In this document: positions 30,128-39,429 of the stretch, in pieces
How the letters are laid out: every line of letters begins with the position of its first letter
How positions within the stretch are numbered: the stretch's first letter is position 1
Assembly (NCBI GenBank): GCA_902812365.1
Contig: CADDZC010000028.1
Span: 1-44,298, forward strand
Direction of reading: 5' to 3'
DNA length: 44,298 nt
From: Acidobacteriota bacterium
GTDB taxonomy: Bacteria > Acidobacteriota > Terriglobia > UBA7540
Position numbers and translations under genes: made by a program
Notes under the pieces: model-generated
The model's input: the letters and a program-made list of their open reading frames with translations, nothing else
Told to the model about the DNA's origin: nothing
Database searches by the model: none

Positions 30128-32302
30128 GTGCCAAATCTGCGACTCACTGACGATTTCGGATTGGATCTCCTTTTGCGACCCGACCCCATCTCAGCGTTCG
30201 TGAGGTATTTTCTAGTCCCGCCTACGATGCGTGCCGTCCACAGCGATCTGAAGAGCCTAATCGAAACACCCTTGGCCAGCATCCCACCGGGCTCGGGAAG
30301 CATCGGCCTGTTATTCGACCGGGCCTACAAACTTGGAATGGGCGGGCCGGAGCTGACCGTCGCGGCCGGGGCACATGGTACCCTCAGCGTGATTACCAAG
30401 GGCCAGCTTTTTGAAAATGACGCGTGCGAATCGGCGGTTGCGGTCGGGACCAATGAAGCTTATGTGGGCTTCGCCATCGCGGCGGGACTGGCAGTGGAAC
30501 CCGGTGACCAGCTAGGCGAATTAGGCTTCGGATTCCAGGCGGGAACGGAGATCACGCTGACTCACTATCGCCGCTTCGGTACCACGCCCGCTGAGCCATC
30601 GTTGCGGAGCGCCCTCGCGGACACGTTGACCCATTACACCATTCCCGCCGATGTGGGTGATCTCCTGGTGATGCCGGTGGGAACGATCTTCACGATCCAA
30701 GGTTCGGGTAAGATTACGTTTTCAGCGACGGTTGACCTGTTGACCGCGGCAAATCCACTGGCCACGCTGTCAGCCAAAATCGTTCCCCTGGCCCTTCCCA
30801 TCAATGCAGCCGGGGAAATTTCGGTGGCGGCCAGCTACCAACTGTCCGGAAACTATCAAATGCGGGTTCGCAAGTTGGACGCCGACCACATTGAACTCGG
30901 TTTCTGCCGGGCGCAAGGGTCCACTTTCGACGTGGACGTCTCGGCGGACGCCGGGGTCTCATCACCCGTGGGAAAGTCGGATCTGATTGCAGCTGTCGTT
31001 GGCGCGATCAGCCCCAATCCAACGGCGGACCTTGCGGGTTTGAAGCTCGATGATGCCAAGGCGGACTTGATCGCCAGCGCGCTCCAGAAGGCCGTGGAAA
31101 GGAAGCTCCAACTCGCCCTGAAGGCTCAGTTGGAATTCCTTTCTTCGCGTGAGGAGGCATTTCTCTTCGAGATTGATCTTCGGGCTCTTGACTCTGCCGG
31201 GCGGAGGGCCGTCCATGACGCACTCCACTCCAAACTCGCGGCAGTCGTCGGCGATGCGCCCATGTTGCCGCCAGGGATTCGGTGGAAAAAGAGCGTGCTC
31301 GCGCGTGCCCGCGAGCGCGGCGTCTCACTCCGGCTCAATCTCCTCGGCCTTTACAATTACCTCTCCCTGAGCGATCTTCTGGTCAGTTCGTCCATTGGCA
31401 CGGACCTGGAAAGCGGCGAGGTAATCATCACCGATCAGGCCACCGCCACCCGGATTGGGCTTGCCGCCAATTTTCTTTCCGAAGATGTCCGCTCGAAATT
31501 GCGGAGTGTGCTGGCCGAAAGCTTTTTGCTCACGGCTGTCTACCGGTGCAGCGGCGCGATCGCGGAAGCTCCGCAGCTCAGCGGCTCTTATTGGTTCCTC
31601 GACCTGCACTCGGCCACTGCGCGGCGAGACATCGAGGACCATCTGAACGTCGTCGTAGCGCTTGGAATCACCTTGGCCGGGGATGCTATCCCCCCGGCGG
31701 GGGTGTCCAACTTTGGTCGCTCCGTGTTCTATGTGGATACCGAATACGATGCCGGCGCGGTGCGGGCGATCTTTCTAAATGCCAACGGAGCTCCCCGCAC
31801 TTACGCCGAATTCGAGGCGATCGGCCGCGGGGCGATGCGCGCCGTGTTACTGGCCGGGGCCGTTAACGAGGATCGCCGCACGGCCCTTGACGATGGCCAC
31901 TGGCCGGAGGTGGTTCGGGCGGCCGGAAATCGAAAGATACTCGGCGACATCTTCCCCACGGCCCCAGAGCCGGTGCTGATGGATATTTACGGAGACTGGT
32001 TCGTGATCGTCAACTGGTCGCAAGCGATGGCGGAAGCCGCCGCGTGCTTGGCGCGGGCCTATCCTTATTTTAGCCAGATACCGTCGCCGGACCCGCAAAG
32101 CCAAGAATTTGCAAGCCGCCGGACGGAGCTTCAACATCAGTTGGCCTCCGTGGCTAAAGAGACTCGAGACCGGTTTGCTGAGCCATGGGGTTTAATAGCG
32201 ATGGATTTGGCTTCGGGGAGGACCTCCAAGGTGAGCGCGGGGCTTTACTCGGATCGTCTAACCTGGGTCTTGGTGCGGCCCGTGAACACCAGCGCTCCCT
32301 AG
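30128..32302 (+). CDS. Unrecognised 724-residue protein
   Basis: I do not recognise a family. The start is probably GTG 30128, giving 724 residues; ATG codon 34 is an alternative, and there is no clear ribosome site. There is no signal peptide and no convincing membrane helix, so it is probably cytosolic or membrane-associated. The first ~250 residues alternate beta-like, Gly-rich stretches (GGPELTVAAGAHGTLSVITK, AIAAGLAVEPGDQLGELGFG). A middle part has helical segments with Lys/Leu repeats (LIASALQKAVERKLQLALKA). The C-terminal third has aromatic motifs (VLMDIYGDWFVIVNWSQAMA). Composition matches its GC-rich neighbours, so it appears resident. It is followed on the same strand by two small membrane proteins, suggesting a three-gene unit. 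Confidence 0.7.
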   Translation: MPNLRLTDDFGLDLLLRPDPISAFVRYFLVPPTMRAVHSDLKSLIETPLASIPPGSGSIGLLFDRAYKLGMGGPELTVAAGAHGTLSVITKGQLFENDACESAVAVGTNEAYVGFAIAAGLAVEPGDQLGELGFGFQAGTEITLTHYRRFGTTPAEPSLRSALADTLTHYTIPADVGDLLVMPVGTIFTIQGSGKITFSATVDLLTAANPLATLSAKIVPLALPINAAGEISVAASYQLSGNYQMRVRKLDADHIELGFCRAQGSTFDVDVSADAGVSSPVGKSDLIAAVVGAISPNPTADLAGLKLDDAKADLIASALQKAVERKLQLALKAQLEFLSSREEAFLFEIDLRALDSAGRRAVHDALHSKLAAVVGDAPMLPPGIRWKKSVLARARERGVSLRLNLLGLYNYLSLSDLLVSSSIGTDLESGEVIITDQATATRIGLAANFLSEDVRSKLRSVLAESFLLTAVYRCSGAIAEAPQLSGSYWFLDLHSATARRDIEDHLNVVVALGITLAGDAIPPAGVSNFGRSVFYVDTEYDAGAVRAIFLNANGAPRTYAEFEAIGRGAMRAVLLAGAVNEDRRTALDDGHWPEVVRAAGNRKILGDIFPTAPEPVLMDIYGDWFVIVNWSQAMAEAAACLARAYPYFSQIPSPDPQSQEFASRRTELQHQLASVAKETRDRFAEPWGLIAMDLASGRTSKVSAGLYSDRLTWVLVRPVNTSAP

Positions 32303-32401
32303 GACGACCCGCGAGGGGAGCGGCGCCGGGGCAAGGGACAGGGTCACGTTCCCCTCCGGTGCACGGGATGAGAATCCGAGGGGCAGAGAAAGGCGCAGAC
32401 G

Positions 32402-32704
32402 ATGGGCCATCGGCTAATACGCGAGATTCGCGGCCGGCTAGCCCTGTGGCTGACCCTTGCTTTTGTGGTTGCTACCGCCGGGGCGGCGGTCGTTGGACAA
32501 CTCATGGCGGGAGCGGCCATGGCGGCTCGCATCGTGTATATCGGCAGTTCTTTGCTGGTGGTGACGCTAGTTTTGATGTTTGGGGTGGGCAAGTGGTCGC
32601 GGTATCTCCCGCAAGACAAGGGAGGCATGTCATCGGCGCCATACCGAGACGCCGGGCCGGCTACGAACGAGGAAGGAGTCGCATCAGATGCTACCTCTCA
32701 TTGA
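32402..32704 (+). CDS. Small two-helix membrane protein
   Basis: This 100-residue protein has two predicted membrane helices (about residues 15-37 and 44-62, for example IVYIGSSLLVVTLVLMFGVG) and a hydrophilic C-terminal tail. No family is recognised. ATG 32402 is used, with no strong ribosome site. It lies 99 bp after the 724-residue gene and overlaps the next membrane protein by 17 bases, which suggests translation coupling. Confidence 0.6.
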   Translation: MGHRLIREIRGRLALWLTLAFVVATAGAAVVGQLMAGAAMAARIVYIGSSLLVVTLVLMFGVGKWSRYLPQDKGGMSSAPYRDAGPATNEEGVASDATSH

Positions 32705-33539
32705 CACCGTGATCGGATTTGCTGCGATCATGCTGGTGCTGAGTTTACTGGTCAAAACACTGACTTCTCTGGTCAAGAACCATGTGGATTTTTACTCCAC
32801 GAACCTGAAGCATGAGGTGGATCGGCTGGCGATGGCAGTCCTCGGGAGGAGTTGGGATGAGGCCGTGACGGCGCTAGCGCGGAACCCGGCGACGCAGAGG
32901 GACGCACATTGGTTCAGGGGCATTATCTGGGAGCGCTTGGGATACGAATTCCTGAACAGACCCAACATGGAATGGGTGCTGACCAAGCTGGGAGCTGCCC
33001 CGGGGGCGCTCGACCATCTCGAAGATCGCTTACAGGTGCATGTGGCCAATATCTCGTACGCGTTCAATACGCGGATGAAAAACCTGGCTCTGGTGATTGG
33101 ATTGTTCTTGTGCTTGACTTTGGACGTCAACGCGGTCACGATCTGGCAGACCCTGTATAGCGATCAGGAGTTGCGAACTACGTTTGCCACGACGTACGCT
33201 AAGGCGGCTCTGCAGGCGACCGCTGCCGCCGAAGGCCGGCCTTCGGCTTCCGCCGGCCCCGGAAAAGTAACGGACAGTGCCGGAAACAGTGGTTCCGGGC
33301 TCGGTCAAGAAACTCAAGAGTTCATGAAGCAGTTGGTGGATTTTCAGAAGAATGTCAGTTTTGGAGTTGGCCGGGTGTGGATGAAACCGCCGCCCGCCCA
33401 AACTGCTTTGCAGTCCTGGCGCTTCATGGCCACGGAGTTTTTCGGCTCACTGCTGACCGGAGTCCTGATCAGCATCGGGGCAGCTTATTGGCACGACCTG
33501 CTTCGCAGCCTGGCTTCCCTTCGCCAGCCCAGCGCGTGA
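32688..33539 (+). CDS. Three-helix membrane protein of unknown function
   Basis: This 283-residue protein starts at ATG 32688 with AAGGAG upstream; the frame is open earlier but overlaps the small membrane gene. Predicted helices are at about 6-28, 132-152 (NLALVIGLFLCLTLDVNAVT) and 250-272 (FFGSLLTGVLISIGAAYWHD). Between the second and third is an Ala/Gly/Ser-rich loop with QETQEFMKQLVDFQ. The arrangement, with the Leu-Asp-Val-Asn segment and a C-terminal WHDLL-type end, recalls a widespread uncharacterised bacterial membrane family, but I cannot name it. It probably acts with the two upstream genes. A Crp/Fnr gene is convergent just downstream. Confidence 0.65.
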   Translation: MLPLIDTVIGFAAIMLVLSLLVKTLTSLVKNHVDFYSTNLKHEVDRLAMAVLGRSWDEAVTALARNPATQRDAHWFRGIIWERLGYEFLNRPNMEWVLTKLGAAPGALDHLEDRLQVHVANISYAFNTRMKNLALVIGLFLCLTLDVNAVTIWQTLYSDQELRTTFATTYAKAALQATAAAEGRPSASAGPGKVTDSAGNSGSGLGQETQEFMKQLVDFQKNVSFGVGRVWMKPPPAQTALQSWRFMATEFFGSLLTGVLISIGAAYWHDLLRSLASLRQPSA

Positions 33540-33543
33540 ACGG

Positions 33544-34275
33544 CTAGGGCCTTTCCGAGGTTCCGGCGCGTTTCGTGCCGGCGATTTGCGATTCCAGTTC
33601 CGCCATGTCCAGCACAATCACCTTGCGCCGTTCCAGTTTAATGATTCCGCGATCCACGAACCGGCGCAGATTGCGTGACACCAGGTCGCGCACGGTGCCG
33701 ATCTCGGCCCCGATTTCCTGGTTCGTCTCTTCCAGCGGAAACTCAATGCCGCGGCGCGTGCGGACGCCGAACGCCAAGGCGCGGTCGCGCAGGAAGCGCG
33801 CCAAGCGGTGGCTGACCTCCTTAAGCGACAGCTCCTCGACCAGACTGGTCATGTACCGGAAGCGTGAGGCCAGCGTTTTGATGATGGCGAGCGCGACTTC
33901 GGAGTTTCGCGTGCACAGGTCGAGCACGTCGCGTTTCGGGAGGAACAGGAGGGTCGAGTCTTCGAGAGCAGCCGCCGAGGCTGGATAAGTGCCCCCGTCG
34001 AAGACCGGCAGTTCGCTCACGGTGGAGCCGGCACGGTCAATGGCGAGGATCTGCTCGCGCCCGGTATCGGCCATCTTGAAGACCTTGATCGCGCCGGCCT
34101 GCACGACCAGCAGGCCATCGCACGGATCGCCCTCCGCAAACAGCATCTCGTCCTTGGCCAATCGTCGCACCCCGCAGTGACGCGCCAAGGCGTCGAGCTC
34201 CTCGGCGGGCAGAACGGCGAAAAACGGCACGCGCCGCAAGGCTTCGATGGGATCAAGGATAGCCATCAAGGGCAT
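33544..34275 (-). CDS. Crp/Fnr-family transcriptional regulator
   Basis: This is a one-component regulator of 243 residues from ATG 34275; starts at 34332 and 34266 are also possible. The N-terminal cyclic-nucleotide-type beta-roll (residues ~10-120) includes LLVVQAGAIKVFKMADTGRE. A long dimerisation helix (VALAIIKTLASRFRYMTSLV) follows. The C-terminal winged helix has EETNQEIGAEIGTVRDLVSR and NLRRFVDRGIIKLERRK. There is no N-terminal cysteine cluster, so it is not an Fnr-type iron-sulfur sensor. The ligand is unknown. It is 187 bp from, and divergent to, the ferredoxin gene, which could be a target. Confidence 0.88.
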   Translation of the reverse strand: MPLMAILDPIEALRRVPFFAVLPAEELDALARHCGVRRLAKDEMLFAEGDPCDGLLVVQAGAIKVFKMADTGREQILAIDRAGSTVSELPVFDGGTYPASAAALEDSTLLFLPKRDVLDLCTRNSEVALAIIKTLASRFRYMTSLVEELSLKEVSHRLARFLRDRALAFGVRTRRGIEFPLEETNQEIGAEIGTVRDLVSRNLRRFVDRGIIKLERRKVIVLDMAELESQIAGTKRAGTSERP

Positions 34276-34462
34276 GTTATGCTGGTCGGCAGAGGCGAGC
34301 AAGCCCTGCGGCTTCCCCGGATTCGCTCCCATCGCCCTTGCACCGGTCGCCGGCCCCAGACGCCCGGCATGTCTTCCGGCGACTTAAGTCGTCGTCAATG
34401 CCAGGCGGCTGGGTTATGCTTTTTTCGCAGACGGCTTTGTACCGGCTCAGGAGGATGTGGCT

Positions 34463-34723
34463 ATGGCTTATGTGATCGCTGAACCATGCATCGGAACCAA
34501 AGATACTGCGTGCGTCGACGTCTGTCCAGTCGACTGCATTCATCCCCGCAAGGACGAGGCGAATTTCGCCGACGTTCCCCAGCTTTACATCGATCCGGTG
34601 GAGTGCATTGACTGCGGCGCCTGCGTCCCAGTCTGCCCCGTGACCGCCATCTTTCCCCTCGACGACTTGCCGGAGAAGTGGGCCGGCTACGCGGAGATTA
34701 ACACGAAGTATTATAAGCGCTGA
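34463..34723 (+). CDS. Seven-iron type ferredoxin
   Basis: This small electron carrier has 86 residues. The start ATG 34463 follows AGGAGG (34449-34454) at good spacing; GTG 34457 is too close. Cysteine spacing in CIGTKDTACVDVCP (C-x7-C-x3-CP) matches the [3Fe-4S] half of seven-iron ferredoxins. CIDCGACVPVCP (C-x2-C-x2-C-x3-CP) forms the [4Fe-4S] half. The terminal helix and GYAEINTKYYK are typical. It could serve the FNR-like reductase in this window, but no direct link is visible. The ~284 bp after it hold no gene. Confidence 0.92.
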   Translation: MAYVIAEPCIGTKDTACVDVCPVDCIHPRKDEANFADVPQLYIDPVECIDCGACVPVCPVTAIFPLDDLPEKWAGYAEINTKYYKR

Positions 34724-35007
34724 GCCCTGCCGGGGACCCGGCCGGGCCGGTTCAGGACCCGCCGGCGCAACCCCCCGGTCTCGGGGCCCGGCGGTCCAAC
34801 TTCAACCCGGTTCTTCGGTCATCCTGAAGCTCCCAGTAACAGCTGATAAGCAGGAGGCGCGAACCGTGGTCGAACCCACCGCCTAAGTCTTTGACAGAGA
34901 GCCAGTTGGGCGGCTAGCGACCATTCTCGGGTTGACCCGACCACGGATCGGCGGCTAGAATTCACTTGGTTACGGGCGGATGAAGATATGGTTACAGCGC
35001 CCGTCCG

Positions 35008-36864
35008 ATGGCGCCGAGGGGAGTATTGTTGAGGGGAGTGAGGCCAGGCGGTTCGGGGTCAACGCTGCTGATGGCGATGCTGGCCGCCCTGACGGGCTGT
35101 AGTCCGGCTGGGCGGACCCGGCACCTCAACCAGCCTCCGGCCGCGGCCGTTGCCCCCTCCCTCCAACCATTGCCGCTGGCTTCTCCCAAGCTCCCGGACA
35201 TCGCGACCGCCACCGCCGCCGACAGCGACCGGGAGGCCTTGCTCCAGCGCGTGGAATCCGTGTATCAGACCGGTATCGTCGATTACCGGGTCGGGAACCT
35301 CGAGCAGGCCAAGGAGAAGTTTGACCAAGCCCTCGCCCTCATGCTGGAGTCAAACCTCGATATCCAGGGAAGCGATCAGCTCCTCTCTCAATTCAACTCC
35401 ATGGTCGATGAGATCTACGACATGGAGCTGGCCGCCCTGGAGCGTGGCGATACACTCAGCGCCCATACTTACGAGCCTCCGCCCATCGAATCGTTTGCCG
35501 GACTGACGTTCCCGGTCGATCCCCACATCAAGGCCCGGGCCCAGGAAGAATTACGTTCTGTGCATTCGGACTTGCCACTGGTCTCCAATGACCTCGTGGA
35601 TGGCGTCTTGACGTTCCTGCAAAAACACGGCCGCAGTTACGTCGAGGCGGTGCTAAAAGGTAAGACGCTCTACGGACCGATGATTGAAGACGTGCTGCGT
35701 CAGGACGGCCTGCCCCGGGACCTGATTTACCTGGCGGCCGGCGAAAGCAGCTTCAACCCTCACGCTCTCTCTCGCGCCGGCGCCAAAGGCATCTGGCAAT
35801 TTATGCCAGGGACCGGAGAGCTTTACGGCCTGAAGATCAATCGCTGGCAGGATCAGCGCGAAGACCCGATCAAATCCACGGAGGCGGCCGCCCGGCACCT
35901 CAAAGATCTTTACCATACCTTCGGAGACTGGTTCCTGGCCATGGCCGCCTACGATTGGAGCCCCACCGGAGTCGAGAGCGCCATCCAAAAGACCGGATAT
36001 GCGGACTTCTGGAAGCTGCGTGAGCTTCATGCCTTGCCCAAGGAAACTGAAAATTACGTGCCGATTTTCCTCGCCACCGCTCTCATCGCCAAAGATCCGG
36101 AGGCTTATGGGTTCCAAGCCGTCACTGGCCATCCGCTGGAGGTGGACCGGGTTCCCGTCACGGTGCCGACTGATCTGCGCTTGGTGGCCGAGCTCATCGG
36201 GCACCCCGTCGAGGAGCTCGTCCGACTCAATCCCGAGCTGCTGACCTGGACCACCCCTCCCAACGATCCCCATTTCGTCTTGAACCTCCCGGCCGGCACC
36301 AAGGACGGCTACGAGCGGCTGATCGCCCAGATTCCGGAAAACCGCCGCGTCTGGTGGCGAGCCTATAAGGTCCACGAAGGCGATACCTTGGCGGGGGTGG
36401 CGCGGAAGTTCCGCGTATCGACGGCCAGCCTTGCCGAAGTCAACCATATCGAGCGGCAGGACCCGTTACCGGATGGAGCGATGCTCGTGGTCCCGCAATC
36501 GCCCGGGCGGGTATCTTCCCTGCTGCGCGTCCACCAACGCATGACGATGCGGCGACACTACTATCGGGTGAGAGCCGGAGACACCCTGCAGCTTGTCGCT
36601 GACCGCTATGACACGACGCCCTACGAGATTCGCCGCTGGAACCACTTGCACACGTCGCGCCTGACCACCGGCAAGACTTTGCTGGTCTACGTCCCGGCCC
36701 CCAGCTACGGCTCGCGGTCTCGCCGTTACCGGCCCCGGCCATCCGGCCATCGGACGCTGGTAGCCGGCAAGCCAGGCCGCGCGCTTGCCGCCCGCCGCCG
36801 AAAGAGGAGTTCGCGGCCGCGCGCGGGTAAAACCGTCGGCGCCGGCCTGGAAGCGGCGAAGTAA
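35008..36864 (+). CDS. mltD: MltD-like membrane-bound lytic transglycosylase with two LysM domains
   Basis: This enzyme cleaves peptidoglycan glycan strands to anhydro-muropeptides. It has 618 residues. A signal with lipobox-like LAALTGC precedes a TPR-like helical stretch (YQTGIVDYRVGNLEQAKEKF). The SLT domain has the catalytic Glu at 246 (LAAGESSFNPHALSRAGAKG) followed by IWQFMPGTGELYGL. Two LysM repeats lie at about 453-496 (VHEGDTLAGVARKFRVSTAS) and 518-562 (VRAGDTLQLVADRYDTTPYE). The tail is strongly basic (Arg/Lys/Pro). ATG 35008 lacks a clear ribosome site, and TTG/GTG codons shortly downstream are possible starts. Confidence 0.9.
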   Translation: MAPRGVLLRGVRPGGSGSTLLMAMLAALTGCSPAGRTRHLNQPPAAAVAPSLQPLPLASPKLPDIATATAADSDREALLQRVESVYQTGIVDYRVGNLEQAKEKFDQALALMLESNLDIQGSDQLLSQFNSMVDEIYDMELAALERGDTLSAHTYEPPPIESFAGLTFPVDPHIKARAQEELRSVHSDLPLVSNDLVDGVLTFLQKHGRSYVEAVLKGKTLYGPMIEDVLRQDGLPRDLIYLAAGESSFNPHALSRAGAKGIWQFMPGTGELYGLKINRWQDQREDPIKSTEAAARHLKDLYHTFGDWFLAMAAYDWSPTGVESAIQKTGYADFWKLRELHALPKETENYVPIFLATALIAKDPEAYGFQAVTGHPLEVDRVPVTVPTDLRLVAELIGHPVEELVRLNPELLTWTTPPNDPHFVLNLPAGTKDGYERLIAQIPENRRVWWRAYKVHEGDTLAGVARKFRVSTASLAEVNHIERQDPLPDGAMLVVPQSPGRVSSLLRVHQRMTMRRHYYRVRAGDTLQLVADRYDTTPYEIRRWNHLHTSRLTTGKTLLVYVPAPSYGSRSRRYRPRPSGHRTLVAGKPGRALAARRRKRSSRPRAGKTVGAGLEAAK

Positions 36865-36953
36865 GCCGCCGGCGAGGATCGCTCGGCGACGGTCGCCCCG
36901 CTCCAAAGCCTCGCTGATGCTCTGGGGCCGGCCATCGAGTCGAGGAAAATTCC

Positions 36954-37592
36954 GTGCCCAGCTGCCCAATCTGCGGGAAGCGCAAGGCGACGCGATCCTG
37001 CCCGGCGCGCGCCGAGAGCATCTGCGCCGTCTGTTGCGCCACCGAGCGCGAGGTGACCATCGACTGCCCGAGCCAGTGCGAGTATCTGGTTGCCAGCCGG
37101 CGCTATGAGGGAGGGCGGCGCGAAGTGGATTGGTCGACGCTGCCGTTTCCCGAGATCAAAATCCCGCCGTCGTTTCTGGACCAGCTTCGTGAGCTGCTGG
37201 ATTGGTTGGCTTTCACCATTTCCGAGGCCAGAAGCCGCAACCGACGCCTCGCCGACCGCGACGCCATCGCGGCCTTAAAGGCGCTCGCCGAGACTTACCG
37301 CACCCGGGCGAGCGGACTCTATTATGAGAATCCTCCCGCCTCCCCGGACCAGCGCGAGCTCTACCAGGCTCTGGACGCGGCCGTCGATGACTTCCGGAAG
37401 CTTCGAGCCCGCACCTCCGGCGCCCATGTCCATGACCGTGACATTCGCGACGCCCTCGTCGGCCTAACCCAAATCGGCCATATGCGCACCAACCATCGTC
37501 CGATGGGCCGGGCCTTCCTTGACTTCCTGCGCCAGCAGTTTCCGGAGGAAGACTTCGGCCGGTCATCGCCCTCCATCGTAATTCCCCCGTGA
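36954..37592 (+). CDS. Cys-rich putative zinc-binding protein
   Basis: This 212-residue protein of unknown function starts at GTG 36954. The first ~45 residues hold a Cys array (CPICGKRKATRSCPA, then ICAVCCATE and CPSQCEYL) likely to bind one or two zinc ions. The rest is mainly helical (LDQLRELLDWLAFTISEARS, AIAALKALAETYRTRASGLY) and lacks catalytic motifs I know. I recall similar Cys-rich helical proteins in Acidobacteriota but cannot name the family. It is on the same strand as mltD, 89 bp downstream. Confidence 0.65.
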   Translation: MPSCPICGKRKATRSCPARAESICAVCCATEREVTIDCPSQCEYLVASRRYEGGRREVDWSTLPFPEIKIPPSFLDQLRELLDWLAFTISEARSRNRRLADRDAIAALKALAETYRTRASGLYYENPPASPDQRELYQALDAAVDDFRKLRARTSGAHVHDRDIRDALVGLTQIGHMRTNHRPMGRAFLDFLRQQFPEEDFGRSSPSIVIPP

Positions 37593-38062
37593 ATGCTCCG
37601 CGGCGCTTCACCCAACGTGGTTTTCCTGCCGCCTTTCGCGATATAATCCCCGCAGTCCAGCGGCCGAATCTCGGGAGGAGTCTGTGGAGGAGGCTCTATC
37701 TCGTTGCCTTCGCGCTGAGGGTCGCGACCACCGGGACGCCGGGCCCGCGAGCGCTCCAGCGAAGCTCCCGTATCCCCTCGACCCAAATTCGTCGCCCCGC
37801 GGCGCCCCAGGAGCGCCTTTCGCCCCTCATCAGCGTGGCCTTGCACCTCCGGATGGCGGCCCGGTGGACGCCGGCTCGGATTATGGGCGAGCCATCAGCC
37901 CTCGGCGGCAACGTGCCGACGGGCGCGGCGGGCTCGCTCGCGCCCTGTGTCGTGTCCCCCTCCGAGTCACGGTTGAGCCTGTTAAGCCCGGAGCCTCGCC
38001 GTGGGTTGCTGCTGGGTAACCTCAAGAGGGTTTTCGGAGCGATGAGTCCGTAATCGCGCGTC
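37593..38062. other. Non-coding or decayed stretch
   Basis: No gene is supported. A TATAAT lies at 37642-37647 and a purine-rich ribosome-site-like GGGAGGAG at 37673-37680. The frames that follow have Pro/Arg/Ala-rich shadow composition, although one reads a signal-like RRLYLVAFALRV. It is probably the decayed 5' part of a gene or a leader for the TPR locus. Confidence 0.35.
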
Positions 38063-39429
38063 ATGGCCGGCGCGACTCGGCTGGGCGATCGGCGCGGCTG
38101 GTCTCGGGCTGTCGGCGGCGGCTGCGGCTGGCGCTCAGACGACCTCGGCGCCTCCAACAACGGATCCTCGAATCTTTTGGCCGGTGACGGTCACCGTCAA
38201 TTCTCCGGCCGGCCAACCCATTCCGGGAGCGAGGGTGCGCTTCGAGCTGCTGGGGGTGGGTGCGACCAAAGTCTGCGAGACCGGCGAGCAGGGAGAGTGC
38301 CGGGTGGAGTTGGAAGCTGACGGCAAAACCGACTGGTCGCGCTGGGTAGCGATTGGCGCCGCCCACCAGAATGATCTCGAGGCCAAAGATATCGTCCCGT
38401 TACCGGGCTCGTCCGAGCCAGTCCGAGTCGAGCTGGTGTCTCGCGGCGTTGCCCCCCAGCCGGCGGATCCTCGCCAGCTCTCTTGGCCGCAACTGCTGGT
38501 TGGTGTTCAGCGGCGGCTTCACTCCCCCTCCGAACTTCCTCCCGGACCGGAGCGTGATCATTACGCCCGGGCCGCCGCGCTGCTGCTGGACGAGGGGCGG
38601 GCGGACGAGGCGGAGGCGGAATTGGAGGGTCTCGTCCGCCGCCATCCTGTTTGCGTGTCGTGCCGCACCTTGATGGCCCTGAGCCAGCTCACGCGAGGAG
38701 GCTGGTCGAGCGCCGTGGAACAGCTTGAGGAAGCGGCGCGGATTACGGCGCGCCCCGACGCGCCGGCCCATCGCTCCGAGCCCTGGGCCATTCTCGCCGT
38801 GCTGGCCTGATGGCGAGGCCAGGATCGCAAATCCGAGGAGCTGTTCCCGCGCGGCTTGGCCGAGCAGCCAGACGATCCGCTCTCTCTCCAGGAGCGCGGG
38901 CGAATCTTCGTTCGGACACGAAAGATGAAGGCGGCCGACGCCTATCTGATCAAAGCCATTGGCCAAGGCGCCCTGCCCGAGGCGCACCTGCTGCGAGCCC
39001 AGGCGCTTGCCGAACAGGCTCTTCCCCGGCTGGCCCGCCAAGAGATGGCCGACCCGCTTCGGGCCCTGTGGGCTGAGCTCGAGGAGCGGATCGAGCTCGA
39101 GTCCGCCGACCGTGGGCCATCGCTGGCTGACCAGCTGTTGACGGCCGTCACCACCGCATTACCCGAACTGGCGGGGCTCGAACCCGCCTCCAGCCAGGAT
39201 CCGCTTCCCCTCATCCTGCGCCGCGTGGGCGAAAGCGCCGAGCAGTCGTTCACGAACTTCACCAATACGAGCTCTGCAGAGCGGATTCGCATGGAGCGCT
39301 TGCGCCGCAACGGTAAGGTCGCGGAGTCGCGGGAGGAGAATTTTCGCTATTTGCCCCTGGTCTCTCCGGATCAGCCCGACGCCGCCATTCGGGAGTACCG
39401 CACAAATCGCCGCGGGGCGGCCTTGGCCC
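38063..39429 (+). pseudogene. Secreted TPR-type protein gene broken by frameshift, stop codon and IS remnant
   Basis: The main frame, open after a stop at 38043-38045, reads a signal-peptide-like segment (GAAGLGLSAAAAAGAQ) without a usable start, so the ATG at 38063 needs a frameshift. An Ig/carboxypeptidase-regulatory-like domain follows (VTVTVNSPAGQPIPGARVRF). Helical TPR-like repeats come next (DHYARAAALLLDEGRADEAE, VEQLEEAARITARPDAPA). An in-frame TGA at 38808 is followed directly by continuing homologous sequence (RKSEELFPRGLAEQPDDPLS) to ENFRYLPLVSPDQPDAAIRE. The frame then runs into the IS630 remnant at 39430 and the natural end is lost. With three separate lesions it is not functional. 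Confidence 0.75.

Noticed and set aside
38808-38810. In-frame TGA read as selenocysteine
   Set aside because: No redox motif surrounds the codon and no SECIS-like hairpin is evident. The gene has other inactivating lesions, so nonsense mutation is simpler.
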